Of a stretch of 64,000 nucleotides of DNA, positions 1-10,106 are shown one piece after another. Each line of letters starts with the position of its first letter. The stretch's first letter is position 1. The notes under the pieces are model-generated. The model was not told where the DNA came from, made no database searches, and saw nothing but the letters and a program-made list of their open reading frames with translations. Made by a program: the position numbers and the translations under genes. The stretch spans positions 14,460,683 to 14,524,682 of the forward strand of contig JASXTE010000002.1 in the NCBI GenBank assembly GCA_030280995.1. Reading direction: 5' to 3'. The stretch is from Hemileia vastatrix. Its lineage: Eukaryota > Basidiomycota > Pucciniomycetes > Pucciniales > Zaghouaniaceae.

Positions 1-3000
1 ACAGATCTACATTAGAGTGCAAGGTTCCTGCTCTATGTGTAATATTCATCCGGCCTCTGTATTCTTGTACAGCTAATTTCCATCTAAACATGTGTCTATT
101 AGGAGTTTTCATGTTTAAGAGTGACTTAACTGCACTACAGTCAGTTATTAACTCAAATTTTTGGTCTTCAAGGTAATAATGTAGCTTTTCAAGAGCCCAT
201 ACTACTGCCAAACATTCAAGTTGAGTAGCACCATATTTCAATTCACCACTTCTTAGAGTACGTGAAATATAGCAGATTACTACTTCTGACATTTTTCCTT
301 CAATAAGTTGTTTTTGATGCAAAGAAGCACCCAGTCCAATAAAACTTGCATCTGTATATAATACAAAAGGTAATTGAAAATCTGGTAATCCCAAGATAGG
401 AGCTGTCATTAAACATTCTTTCAACTTATCAAAAGCTTGTTGTCTTTCATTATTCCAAATGAAAGCTTCTGATTTCTTTATCAGTGTGGTCAGTGGTGCA
501 GCAATTGATTGGTAGTTTTTTATATATTGTCTATAATAACCGCACATTCCAAGAAAAGATTGTACATCCTTCACATTTTGAGGAATGCCAATATTCTTTA
601 TTGCAGCCACTTTATATTGGTCTACACATATTTTTATGCCAGATACAATATGACCAAGCACTTTTAAAGATTCAAACCCAAATTTACATTTTTTCAATGC
701 AAGGGTCATTTTTATTTCATCCATTTTCTGAAATACTTTCCTTAAATGGATTAAGTGTTCATCAAAAGTTTTAGAGAACACTATGATGTCATCAATGTAT
801 ACCATTAACCATCCCTCAATCATTTCATTATGGAATTTTATATCCATTAACTTCTGAAATACTGACAGAGCATTTTTTGGTCCAAATGGCATTCTGACAT
901 ACTTATAAATTCCCATGTGTGTTGTTATCAACAAAAAGTTCTGTGAATTCTTTTCAACAGGAATTTGATGGTACCCTTTATTTCCATCAAGGCAACTTAT
1001 ATATTTAGCACCTTTAAGGGTAGCATGTATAGAGGAAATCCTTGGCAAGGGATAAATATCATCTACTGTAAATGTATTTAATGCTCTATAATCACAGCAC
1101 AGTCTTGCTTTATCTTGTTCATAAGAAATTAGCACTGGTGATATTACACAATATTTTGGTGTAGTTTCAACCTTCTCAAGAAAGTTCATTTTTAATAACA
1201 TCTTAATATTATCCTCTATGTCTTTCCTCTTCATTGGTGAAGCAGGGTATGGTTTCTTTTTAAGACTAGCAGGAATATTATCCATATCACAGGTTAAACT
1301 AATCTTCATTTCATGATCTTTTACAAGGCCAAGCTCATTTGTACCATGTGCAAAAGCCATTGGAAAAGCTATAATTAATTCCAAAATATTATCTTTCTCA
1401 GTTTTACTTATCTGAGTGCCAAATGATGCTTTTGAAATTTCTGTTTCCAGAAGTTCCATCTCATTGGATTCTCTTCCTTTAGATGGGGAATTTGTTACTG
1501 ACTCAATGTGTAAGACTGTGTTAAAAGAATTTATTTTAAATTTCCTTTTACCGTTCATGCCAATTGTAAAATTGTTATTAGCAGGGTCTAACTTTACACC
1601 AAATTTAGTCAGAATATCATTTCCAATTATAAAACAGTTACTACAGTTAGTATTATCCATTACTACAAAGTCACAAGTTACTCTTACATAACCATGTTGA
1701 TGTTTAAAGAAAACAGCAGCTTTGTATTTACCAATGGGGTGTAGCACTGATCCAAAACCTCTCCAATTTTTATTTTGAAGTGGTTCAAGCTTAAACTTAT
1801 AGTCACTATCAATTTTCTGTAATGTATTAGTGGAAACAACAGAACCAGCAGCTCCAGTGTCCAGTACTATATTAACATTTTCACCAGAAATGATAGCTGG
1901 AACCGTGATAGGTGTCATTCTAAAGTTATCAGCTTGTATATCCTTAATGATTTCAGCATCCTCAAAATTCATTAAAGATTCATTTGAGTCCATATTTAAT
2001 ATTGGATTTTCAAAGATGGACAAATCATCTTCCAACATACAGACTTCATTTTCATCACTATATGAGATATTGCTGTCATAATCACTTGATTCTTTACTCT
2101 TTTCAGTTTCAGTTTCAGATTCACGTTGATTTTCAACAATATTTATGTTTTTCTCACATTTGTGACCTTTGACCCAAGGTTTGTTACACTTATAACAAGT
2201 ATTTGTTTCATACTTTTTAGGAACTACAGGTGCAGTAGGTTTTTTCTGCTTCTCCTGAAGTGTTTTTAAATTCTGAGTTTTTACAGGTTCAACATTTTGT
2301 TTATAAGTGTAATACCTTGATTCATACTTATGGTTCAATAATATTTCATTGCAAATATTAATAAAGTCAGAATATTCAGTAACATTTAATGTTCTAGCTA
2401 CAACAATGTCTCTGACAGATATAGGTAATTTATATATTATCTTATCTTTCCATAAGTTAAAATCCATATGAGGCTCAATGGCTTTTAATATTTGATTTAA
2501 ATTCATTAAAAATACCATAGGTTTGTCACCATTCAACGGATTATACCTAGTCTTCTCATAAAGTCTCTGCTGAGTAAGCCTGAATTTAGAACCTCCAAAT
2601 TGTTTTTCAATAAGTTGTTTCCATTCAGCCCAAGAGTAATCTCTACCCTCACTTGAGACAGCTTCAAAGCATAATAAAGCAACATCCTTAAATAAAGAAA
2701 TTAATTTTGATGTTATCTCTTCATCTGGTAACTTATATGAGAATTTCAAGTTGTCAATTCTTTGAATAAAATGTTGCCAATCAGAGCTGGCTTCCCCATC
2801 ATAAGTTGGGTACTGATCTATCTTAGGCCAGTTTTTCTGATTGGATTTTATCTCACTAATCTTAGGTAAATTCAACAACTCATTTACTTTTGATAAATGG
2901 TCTTGTATTTCTTCCTGCACGGATTTGTGACTTACATTTTCAGATTTGACACTACCACCAGATGGTCTTAATTGTGGTGGTACAAGGAAGGAATGGGATT

Positions 3001-3277
3001 CACTTTTGCCAATGAAAGGATTATTATTATATTGATTATACTTATGATTATCCTGGTTCATTAGTAGATTGGCAGTTTCAATCTCAACTTTAGTTAATCT
3101 TTGTAGCAACTCAGAGACACTTTGATTTGTCTGGGCAAAAGATAACTTTGTTCTTGATTCAGTTTTTAATAAATGTGTTTCATATAATTTTTCTAACTCA
3201 CAAAATTTGTTTGAAAGGTCATTATATTTATTACTCAATGAATCATATTTAAGAGTTAGAGAAAAATGTTCTTTCTC
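1..3277 (-). CDS. Gag-Pol polyprotein of element A (partial, open to window edge)
   Basis: This minus-strand frame is open, as far as I can read, from the codon after the UGA at 3280-3278 to base 1. It encodes roughly 1,090 residues. In order it has a coiled-coil-like polar stretch, a retrotransposon Gag core (about 2850-2310, with WPKIDQYPTYDG and later KLPISVRDI), a zinc knuckle of C-x2-C...W...GHxC type (about 2158-2199), an aspartic protease active site LDTGAAGS near 1861, and a reverse transcriptase with DYRALN and the catalytic YIDD near 788-799. RNase H begins with YTDASFIGLG near 331-360. Integrase lies beyond the left edge. The lack of stops, compared with many in element B, suggests A is fairly young. 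It is in the same frame as the upstream Gag reading frame at 3278-4231. Confidence 0.85.
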
Positions 3278-4231
3278 TCATTCTTTGTTACGTGTTGCTA
3301 ATTGAGAAATATTTAATGTCAAGGATGAAATTGTATCACTAGTGAGCTTAACTGTCTGTTCCTCACAATCAGTCATTCTATTCCACAATGCTGAAACAAT
3401 TCTATGGACAGTTGGATTATTGTTAAAATATTCCATGTCCTCCTTTTCAATTCTCTCACTCTCCTGTGAACTTCTCATCTCACTAGTAGGTGGTTGCAAC
3501 TGAGGGTTAACTGTATTATCATTGTAAATAGTACTGTTATTGTGGACAAAAGACAAGTCAGGTTTATCTACTCTAAAACCTAAATTTCTTAAATCCTCCT
3601 CTATTTTTTGTACAGATTTAACATAAATAGAATTACCTATATTGTAATTATCAGTATTATTTTCAATCTGAGAGGGTAATCTACTTACCAAGGGATGGTT
3701 TCCAGTCCTGATTTTTGGCACTTTTTTCCCTTGTAAGGGTGAGCTGAGGAATTCAGATGAGGGGGTGGATCCCTGTTGCAACTGTGGCTTGTCCACTGTT
3801 GGTAAAACCAGTCCCATTTCCATTTGTCTACCAGGATTTTCTCCTGGGAGTGAGTGGACCCTCCTTGGGTAGGGGGTTGCTGATTTGATTGACTGGACTG
3901 GCCTCCCTTTAATTCTGCCAATGCCTGATTCATCTGCTGAAACCCTACCTTGCAATTGTTTTACAACTGCTCTACTTCTTTGAACATGAGAGATTTTGAT
4001 TCCTCCAACTTCAGAACCTGTTTGGCCAGGTGGGACAGTTGATCCTGAAGAGGAGGAGACGTCTTTTTTATAGTTATCTTTTTTAAGAGGGCGCCCTTTT
4101 CCTCTATACTCATGCTTTCTGGCTGGGGGTACTGTTGGCCCTCCATGGTGATGTCCTGGAAAGTTTTTGTTAGCTTTAGACCTGGTATTATAAGCAGGCT
4201 TTTCACTAACACTGTCCTGGGGAGCACTCAT
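3278..4231 (-). CDS. N-terminal Gag reading frame of element A
   Basis: A 317-residue frame starts at ATG 4231 (MSAPQDSVSEKPAYNTRSKA). It is rich in Gln, Ser, Pro and basic residues, with no recognisable fold. The same N-terminal pattern (YN-x-R-x-[KR]A, then a Gly/His-rich basic stretch) begins the element B protein at 20651, which supports a real conserved N-terminus. It ends at UGA (3280-3278) in exactly the same frame as the Gag-Pol frame that follows. The stop may be one nonsense mutation or a read-through signal. The second is inference only. The ATG lies about 500 bp inside the element from the LTR border, which leaves a normal leader. Confidence 0.7.
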   Translation of the reverse strand: MSAPQDSVSEKPAYNTRSKANKNFPGHHHGGPTVPPARKHEYRGKGRPLKKDNYKKDVSSSSGSTVPPGQTGSEVGGIKISHVQRSRAVVKQLQGRVSADESGIGRIKGRPVQSIKSATPYPRRVHSLPGENPGRQMEMGLVLPTVDKPQLQQGSTPSSEFLSSPLQGKKVPKIRTGNHPLVSRLPSQIENNTDNYNIGNSIYVKSVQKIEEDLRNLGFRVDKPDLSFVHNNSTIYNDNTVNPQLQPPTSEMRSSQESERIEKEDMEYFNNNPTVHRIVSALWNRMTDCEEQTVKLTSDTISSLTLNISQLATRNKE

Positions 4232-4726
4232 ATTGTTAAAAATGACAATATTTTACGTCTACAAAAGGAAAAAACTCTATGGAATCAGTAGACAAAAGAT
4301 ATTAGCAATGTTATTACTAATAAAAAAGCAATGGAGCTTACCCTGAATTTATATCTTTATTTATTTAAATAAAATGAAGAAAAATTCAAAAAAATCTGTT
4401 AAAAATATAATAATAAGTTTAACTAGACCTCTATAAGGGTGAATAATTAGCTTACCAAGCTTTAGCCAAATACCAATTTAATTGGGTGTTATATTGGTGT
4501 CCAAATACCAAGTGAAATCCGGTTTATATTGGGTACAGTTACTACTGTAAATATCTAATTTTTATGATAAAAAATTAGTAAAATTATTTTAAGGGTTCTT
4601 TTCCGCAATCAATGAGTTATGATGACCCACTAATATGCAGCAGACCCAAATATTTGGTTAATTTTGAGCTGTACTAAGGTAAAAATGACGTCCCAAGGCT
4701 TATACTAAATAATAAGTAAAATATAA

Positions 4727-4741
4727 GGAAAGACCCCCAAT
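4727..4741 (-). other. Candidate primer-binding region of element A
   Basis: On the minus strand ATTGGGGGTCTTTCC directly follows the LTR end (CTTACA). The same block with one change (ATTGGGGGCCTTTCC) directly follows the LTR of element B at 23627-23641. Conservation at this position is what a reverse-transcription primer site would show. I cannot name the tRNA, and self-priming is not excluded. Confidence 0.55.
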
Positions 4742-5612
4742 TGTAAGTATAGTCTAGTATATAAGTATGATATAATAGTGTTTATTTATGGTCCTACTAC
4801 TTATTGATAAATGATTTAGTGATTAAACTTCAGGAGAAGACTAATAGAATAGTTATACTCAAATAAAACTCACAATACTTGGATTTTAATGCATGCTAGT
4901 GGTGGAAAATAGATGAATAAAAATATAGTTATAGCTTATATAAAGATAATATCAATTTATAATGGCTTTATAATATATTTATAAATGTTAATAATTGTAT
5001 AATAGTGTTTTTTTGGAGTTTTAGTAATTGAATGATGATAAATAACCGTCAAAATCCCTCCTTACTTATACCCAAATCCACTGGAGTGCACAGACCTTCA
5101 ATCCAGATGATGTCACTGCTATCCCCGGCAATTACAGCACTGTGAGGGCCCATCACCTCCCCATGGCGTCCACTTCAAGCAGTTTCAACACCCAGACCTC
5201 CAGTAAGGACCTTCCATCACTATTAATAATAACACTGATCCATACCATAAATAGAAAATCCAGATAAAAGCGGATACCATAAAGAAACAGGTAAAATAAA
5301 CAATCAAAAAGAGATTTAATGAAACTAAAAGCATATAAAGGAAACAAATAAAATGTCCAAGCCCCCAATAAAATCCCTAAGCATCCACATTAACCCAGAA
5401 ACATCTTTCCAACCCATAAATCCGTGAATAACCATCCAAGGAAGTAATTTTGGTTGTCCAAACTGGGTGTATGCGCCTGATATAGGTGTCTATGCTTCTG
5501 TAGGCGTTGTGAGTCCACTGATTTTGTCCATATGACCTAAAATAAGCAGAAAAACAAAGGTTATAGGCTATTAAGGGGCTAAAACCCACTTATATACCTA
5601 AATATACATAAT
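4742..5612 (-). repeat. 5' LTR of element A, part 1 (promoter-distal end)
   Basis: The LTR begins on the plus strand with TG at 4742 and runs to the H1 insertion at 5612. Together with 11749-12056 it makes about 1.18 kb. Only one LTR of A is in the window. The open frames here are not convincing genes. Confidence 0.75.
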
Positions 5613-5963
5613 AGGGGGTATCAATGTTGACCGATCCGCAATTAAATTAATTGCGGAAAATAATCTGCATACCCCAATTATCTTCCGCAAATATTTTTGC
5701 TAATAATTGGGTTATTAGACACTTTACGTGTCAATGTTCACCTCTTATCCGACATTTTTTTACTCAATTTTCCATAACCACATCTTGGACAACTTTCTGG
5801 ATATCCCAGCCTTCTACCTTGCTGCGCACTTCCATTCTCATCCCATCCTGTTCATTCTATCCGCTCAGAATTTCTCCCCATTTCATCTATTTGATTCTTC
5901 TCCTTTTCATCTCGCTATCTCATCTGCTTGTTTCTGCTCCTTTTCATCTTCATTTATAATAAC

Positions 5964-7367
5964 ATGCCTCATCATCCTAGATCTTCTCAAAGGCAGCCAT
6001 CACCCAGTTGTTCTTCAATTCCCACTACTTCCTCTTTCCCCCGCTCAGCTGAGAAATCAAAGACTGTTCAATTAAAAAAATATGAACATCTCATTCTTAT
6101 CAACTGGCTGAAAACCAAATCTAACTATGATTCTTGTTTTGGTACTGAGTATGCCACTAAAGTAGGACGGCCCCCCGCATCAAAAGTTAATGGCTATCTT
6201 CTAATGGCAAATTAATTACGCAATAAGACCAAGGGAAGGATTGATCTTTTGCCTAAAAAGATGTCTGAACGCTTCAAGCATTACCGAGCAAAATACAAGA
6301 AGGCAAAGGCTCTTTCATCTTCCACTGGTTTTGGGATTACCGACAATGATATAACTAAGGGCATAAAATCCATAGACGATAAACTTGATTCTTTATGTCC
6401 TTACTTTAAAGAGATGAATGCAATTTTTGGAGAGCGAGCTGATGTTAATCCTGTAAACATGTTGGATGGAGAAGATCCTATCTCCGAACATGATGTCGAA
6501 GCAAATCTTTTCCCATCCTCTTCCTCCACTCAAGCCTCCCCTCATTTGAATGAGACATATCTAAATAGCTTTTCTGTAGATCCTATAGGTGATTTAACCC
6601 AACCAAATCTAACTCAGGTCTGTTTCTTTTTTCTTTTATCTTATCAATTCTATTTTTTATTTACTTATCTTTTTCTTATTTCTTAAAAGGCTGATGAACA
6701 AACCCAGGATCCTCAATCAACTGAGTCTGAAGCTAGTGAAAATGATGAGGAGGAAAATTCTACGTTGAACAAAAAGAGAAGGGCTTCAACTAGTCTAAAT
6801 TTCCTCTCCCAAAATAGACAAAAAATTGATACTTCATCACAAACACCTTTTTCTTCGATGGAACAATTTTTAGAGAAACGTGATTCTGGTAAGTGACACC
6901 ATAACTCTTATTACTTTACTCTGCTTTTCTTCTACTTTATATTAATTTTTATTCTCACTCTAGAACAAGTGGAAATTGCTAAAGAGACTCTGAGCTTTGA
7001 AAAGAAGAAATACGAGCTCTCTTTAAGGAGGGATGACAGAGTACAAGATTTGGAAGAGAGAAAGTATGAGCTCTCCTTACGGAAGGATGATCAGATCCAA
7101 GATTTGGAGGAGAAGAAGTTTGAGCTCTCTTTACAGAAGGATGGTAGGGCCCAAGATTTGGAGGAGAAGAAGTTTGAGTTAACTCTTAGTATTGAAAAAT
7201 CCAAAAATAAGGAAAAAACACTTGAGCATCAAAACTTAATGGAACAGATGAAGTATAAGCATGATCTCCAAGAAAGTTCTAAAAAGAAAGATTTCTTGAT
7301 CGAATGCATTAAAGCAAACAAATCTGTTGAAGAAATAGAACGTTTAATGAAATTTTTTGTTGACTAG
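5964..7367 (+). CDS. Harbinger accessory protein with coiled-coil repeats (H1), one in-frame stop
   Basis: Three exons are inferred: 5964-6617, 6690-6888 and 6964-7367, with GT-AG introns of 72 and 75 bp. The joined frame has about 418 codons. Only one TAA (6213-6215) interrupts it. The N-terminal third contains a conserved patch (LILINWLKTKSNYDSCFGTE, then ATKVGRPPASK) shared with H3 and H4. It may be a DNA-binding domain like the Myb/SANT partner that Harbinger elements usually encode, but I do not recognise it with certainty. The middle is acidic and Ser-rich. The C-terminal third has 18-residue repeats (KKYELSLRRDD..QDLEE pattern, three to four copies) that should form a long coiled coil. 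ATG 5964 is chosen because H3 and H4 keep the same start and following residues. Confidence 0.7.
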
Positions 7368-7483
7368 TTTCTTTTATTTCTTTCACACTTCATGTGTTCA
7401 TATTTATTTGTACATAAATTTTACAATTATTTTCTGTATTTCTTGAAATATCGTATTTTAATGTTAAATATTCTTTTTTTAAA

Positions 7484-7916
7484 TAAAATTTTCAAGTCTC
7501 CTTTGAAAATTTGACAATCCCCCACCCCTGGATTTTTTTGAAGTAAGGGGTGGGTATCACAAAAATTCTTTCATGTCATGAATCTTGAAAGTTTTATATG
7601 AAAATTTGGCTTTACTACCCCCTGCATTTTACCGGTATCCCAAAAATTCTTACATGTCAAGAATTTCACAAGTCTTATAAGAAATTTTGGCACAACCCCC
7701 CATGGATTTTATTGAAGTAAGGGACGGGTATCACAAAAATATTTACAAGTCAAAAAAATTCTATATCTGTTTAAAAAAATTGGCAATACTCTCCCCTGCA
7801 TTTTATTGAAGCAAGGGGTGGGTATCACCAAAATTATTCTAAGTCATCAATTTCACATGTCAGATTTGAAAATTTGGCAATACCCCCCCCTGCATTTTAT
7901 TGAAGTAAGGGGTGGA
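7484..7916. repeat. Minisatellite of about 100-bp units in H1
   Basis: Four to five imperfect tandem units occur. Each carries CCCTGSATTTTATTGAAGTAA, then GGGGTGGGTATCAC, an AGTC-rich middle, and AAATTTGGCAATACCCCC. GGGGTGGGTATCAC resembles the element's own terminal GGGGGTATCA. The array lies between the accessory gene and the dioxygenase frame and has no coding signal. Confidence 0.8.
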
Positions 7917-8215
7917 AGTCATCTAAATTTAATATAATTACATAAATTATTAAATAAATATCTAATATATATCAATTTCCCTAGTTTAAAGTAATGACAA
8001 TCCCTCAAGCCAAAATGCAGACCAAGTCGAGAAACAAAAGTTTGGGACTTTCCACAGGTATAGGCAAGAGGAACCTCATGAAACAAATAAATGTTATCAT
8101 GATTACCTGTTATACAACACAAGGTCGATGGCTCATCACATTATTTGAGAAAATTGATATATAAAAAATATTTATTAAAAATTTATGAAAAAATATAAAA
8201 TTTTCGATGACAACT
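7917..8215. other. Spacer in H1 with an unassigned minus-strand frame
   Basis: AT-rich sequence. A 67-codon minus-strand frame (7919-8122) lies downstream of the dioxygenase stop and matches nothing I recognise. It could be a decayed exon. I make no functional call. Confidence 0.3.
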
Positions 8216-8833
8216 CTAATCCCCATACTTTTTGGATCTAGATAAAGTTTTTTTAAATCGAATAACTTTACCTTCTTTCTTTACCTTATTGATTCTTTGT
8301 ATCAACTTATTACTGATTTGAAATGAGCAACCGAAATGAGTGAAATCTTGACAGGATTCCAAACCAGGAGGAGCTTTGGTCGTTTGATGATTATCCTTAG
8401 AAGAATTCCAAATAGTTTCAATGATACCATTTCCCAAACCAAAATCAATTATGCACTGGTGGTCTGGAAAATATAAACCATGTCCTTTGATTTTAGCTGG
8501 AGATGGTATTGGGTGGCCAGTTATCGGATTGATATATGAGAATATTCCAAAAGTAAGAAAATTGGCATCATTCCTATCGATATGAATCCTATTGTGGAAT
8601 CCAGAATGAGTGATAATAACATTAGAAAATAAAAGATATTCGTGGCTGATATCTTCCCATTCGGAGTCACACCAATTCGGTATTCCAACTTTGGTTGCAA
8701 GTTCATGATTTTCTTCAAATGCTTTATTACAGAGCTTGTTGAGTCGAAAAGCAAGAAAAGAGTCAAAGGAAGGTAGAATGTCCCATAAGCAAAAATCTTC
8801 ATCTTTTTGAGCTTTAGTGATATTCTTGACCAA
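8216..8833 (-). CDS. Tet-like 2OG-Fe(II) dioxygenase domain protein, 5' part missing or unspliced (H1 cargo)
   Basis: About 205 residues resemble the Tet-like 2OG-Fe(II) oxygenase domain found in many copies in rusts and other basidiomycetes (TET/JBP superfamily). Those enzymes oxidise methylated bases using iron and 2-oxoglutarate. Visible marks are the metal-binding H-x-D in HNRIHIDRND (about residues 81-90) on a typical THSGFHNRIHID strand, FGIFSYIN after it, IDFGLGNGIIETIWNSS, the distal His in KDNHQTT, and a closing FGCSFQIS strand. The frame contains no Met. The upstream in-frame TGA is about 20 codons back, with possible splice acceptors (CTAG, ATATAG) between. The N-terminus must therefore come from an unseen exon, or the copy is truncated. 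It sits inside H1 between accessory gene and transposase, so it travels with the transposon. Activity on DNA is inferred from family only. Confidence 0.65.
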   Translation of the reverse strand: MVKNITKAQKDEDFCLWDILPSFDSFLAFRLNKLCNKAFEENHELATKVGIPNWCDSEWEDISHEYLLFSNVIITHSGFHNRIHIDRNDANFLTFGIFSYINPITGHPIPSPAKIKGHGLYFPDHQCIIDFGLGNGIIETIWNSSKDNHQTTKAPPGLESCQDFTHFGCSFQISNKLIQRINKVKKEGKVIRFKKTLSRSKKYGD

Positions 8834-8937
8834 CGAATATATGCCTATATGATTGAAATGCCTAGATAATAATCATATAAGAGTTTCAGAATCCTTATCC
8901 TCTAAATATGCAATATAAAAATGTGAAATAAGACAAG

Positions 8938-9265
8938 TGAAATTTGGAAAAAAGGCTCAACTTCAAAGGTCAAAATCTCAGCAACCACTGAACCTAATTC
9001 AAACCTGTTTGTGGGAAATGAAAGATATGCTTTAGTAGAATCTTCAGTTAAAGGACATGTGATTTAAATAAACCTAACCATAATTTGTTACATAAAAAAA
9101 TGAAATAAAAATTTAAATTGGGAAAAAAAAGGCTCAACTTTAACGGTCAATATCTCAGCAACCACTGAATCAAATTCAAATCTGTTTGCAGGAAATGAAA
9201 GGTAGCCTTCAGGAGAATCTTCAGTGAAAAGAACATTAGATTTGAATAAACCTAACCCTAATTCC
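8938..9265. repeat. Tandem duplication of about 180 bp in H1
   Basis: Two diverged direct copies occur at about 8938-9085 and 9118-9265. Both contain AAGGCTCAACTT, a GGTCAAWATCTCAGCAACCAC block, a GGAAATGAAAG block and AATAAACCTAACC. They lie upstream of the dioxygenase frame on its strand. No coding potential is apparent. Confidence 0.8.
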
Positions 9266-10106
9266 GAGTCTGATTTTCAAAATTTTACAAAAACTTGAAA
9301 AGTGGTAATGAAGATGAGATCAAAAGGAGTTTTATAAGTTCACTGTTATCCAGATAAGAGTCATACATATATTTAAGTATGAAGTTTTCATAAAAGGAAT
9401 GAGATATCATATAGGCATGAAAAAAAGGAGATGAAACTTACCTTGATTGAAAAGTAGGAAAAATAGAGTGAGAAAGATTGATGTTGGAATTGTGGGGAAA
9501 TTGAATATGGAGTAAGTGAAATGCATAAAGAATGTGCAATGTATGTGTTTCAATGAAATGGAGCCAAAAAAAAGTGAAATAAGGGAAAGGGGGGATAATG
9601 ACAATACCAAGGAGGGATGAAGAGTAGGGTGATGGAGCTAAAAAATAAAGTAAAGAGGGAGAGAAAAAAAGGTTAATTATACCATTGAAATCCAAAATAA
9701 CCACTTACAAAAAAAATTTAGATAAAAAAAATAAAATAAACAGAAAAAAACAAAAAAAATTATAATTAGTAATCAAAAAATCAAAAAAAAAGAATAAAAT
9801 GACTTACCTGGAGAGATGAGATGACAAAATGAATGAAACCAAATTGTTTGAGGGATGTTGGAGGAGAATAGGAAAAGGATATGAGGGATGAATGAAAAAA
9901 AAAATCACTGACAAAATATGCAATTTCAGAAAATATGCGATTTCATGTTGAGCTGGTGAAAGAAAACCAATGAGCCATCCAAAAAAAAGATATTCACCAT
10001 AAATTCAAAAAAAAAAATGAATATGCAACAAACCAAAATACAAAACCAAGTGATTAAAGTACATAAAGAGGACATTTGGAAAGTATGAAAACATAAAAAT
10101 TAAAAA
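9266..10106. other. Low-complexity A-rich stretch in H1
   Basis: Purine-rich, A-tract-rich sequence. The minus-strand frames here are runs of Phe, Leu, Ser and Ile from low complexity. I see no gene. Confidence 0.6.

Noticed and set aside
484..2172. Plus-strand frames in the first 2.2 kb
   Set aside because: They lie opposite the continuous Gag-Pol frame of element A and have no motif.
9407..9704. Minus-strand hydrophobic frames that look like membrane peptides
   Set aside because: They come from A-rich low-complexity DNA in H1 and have no start context or homologue.
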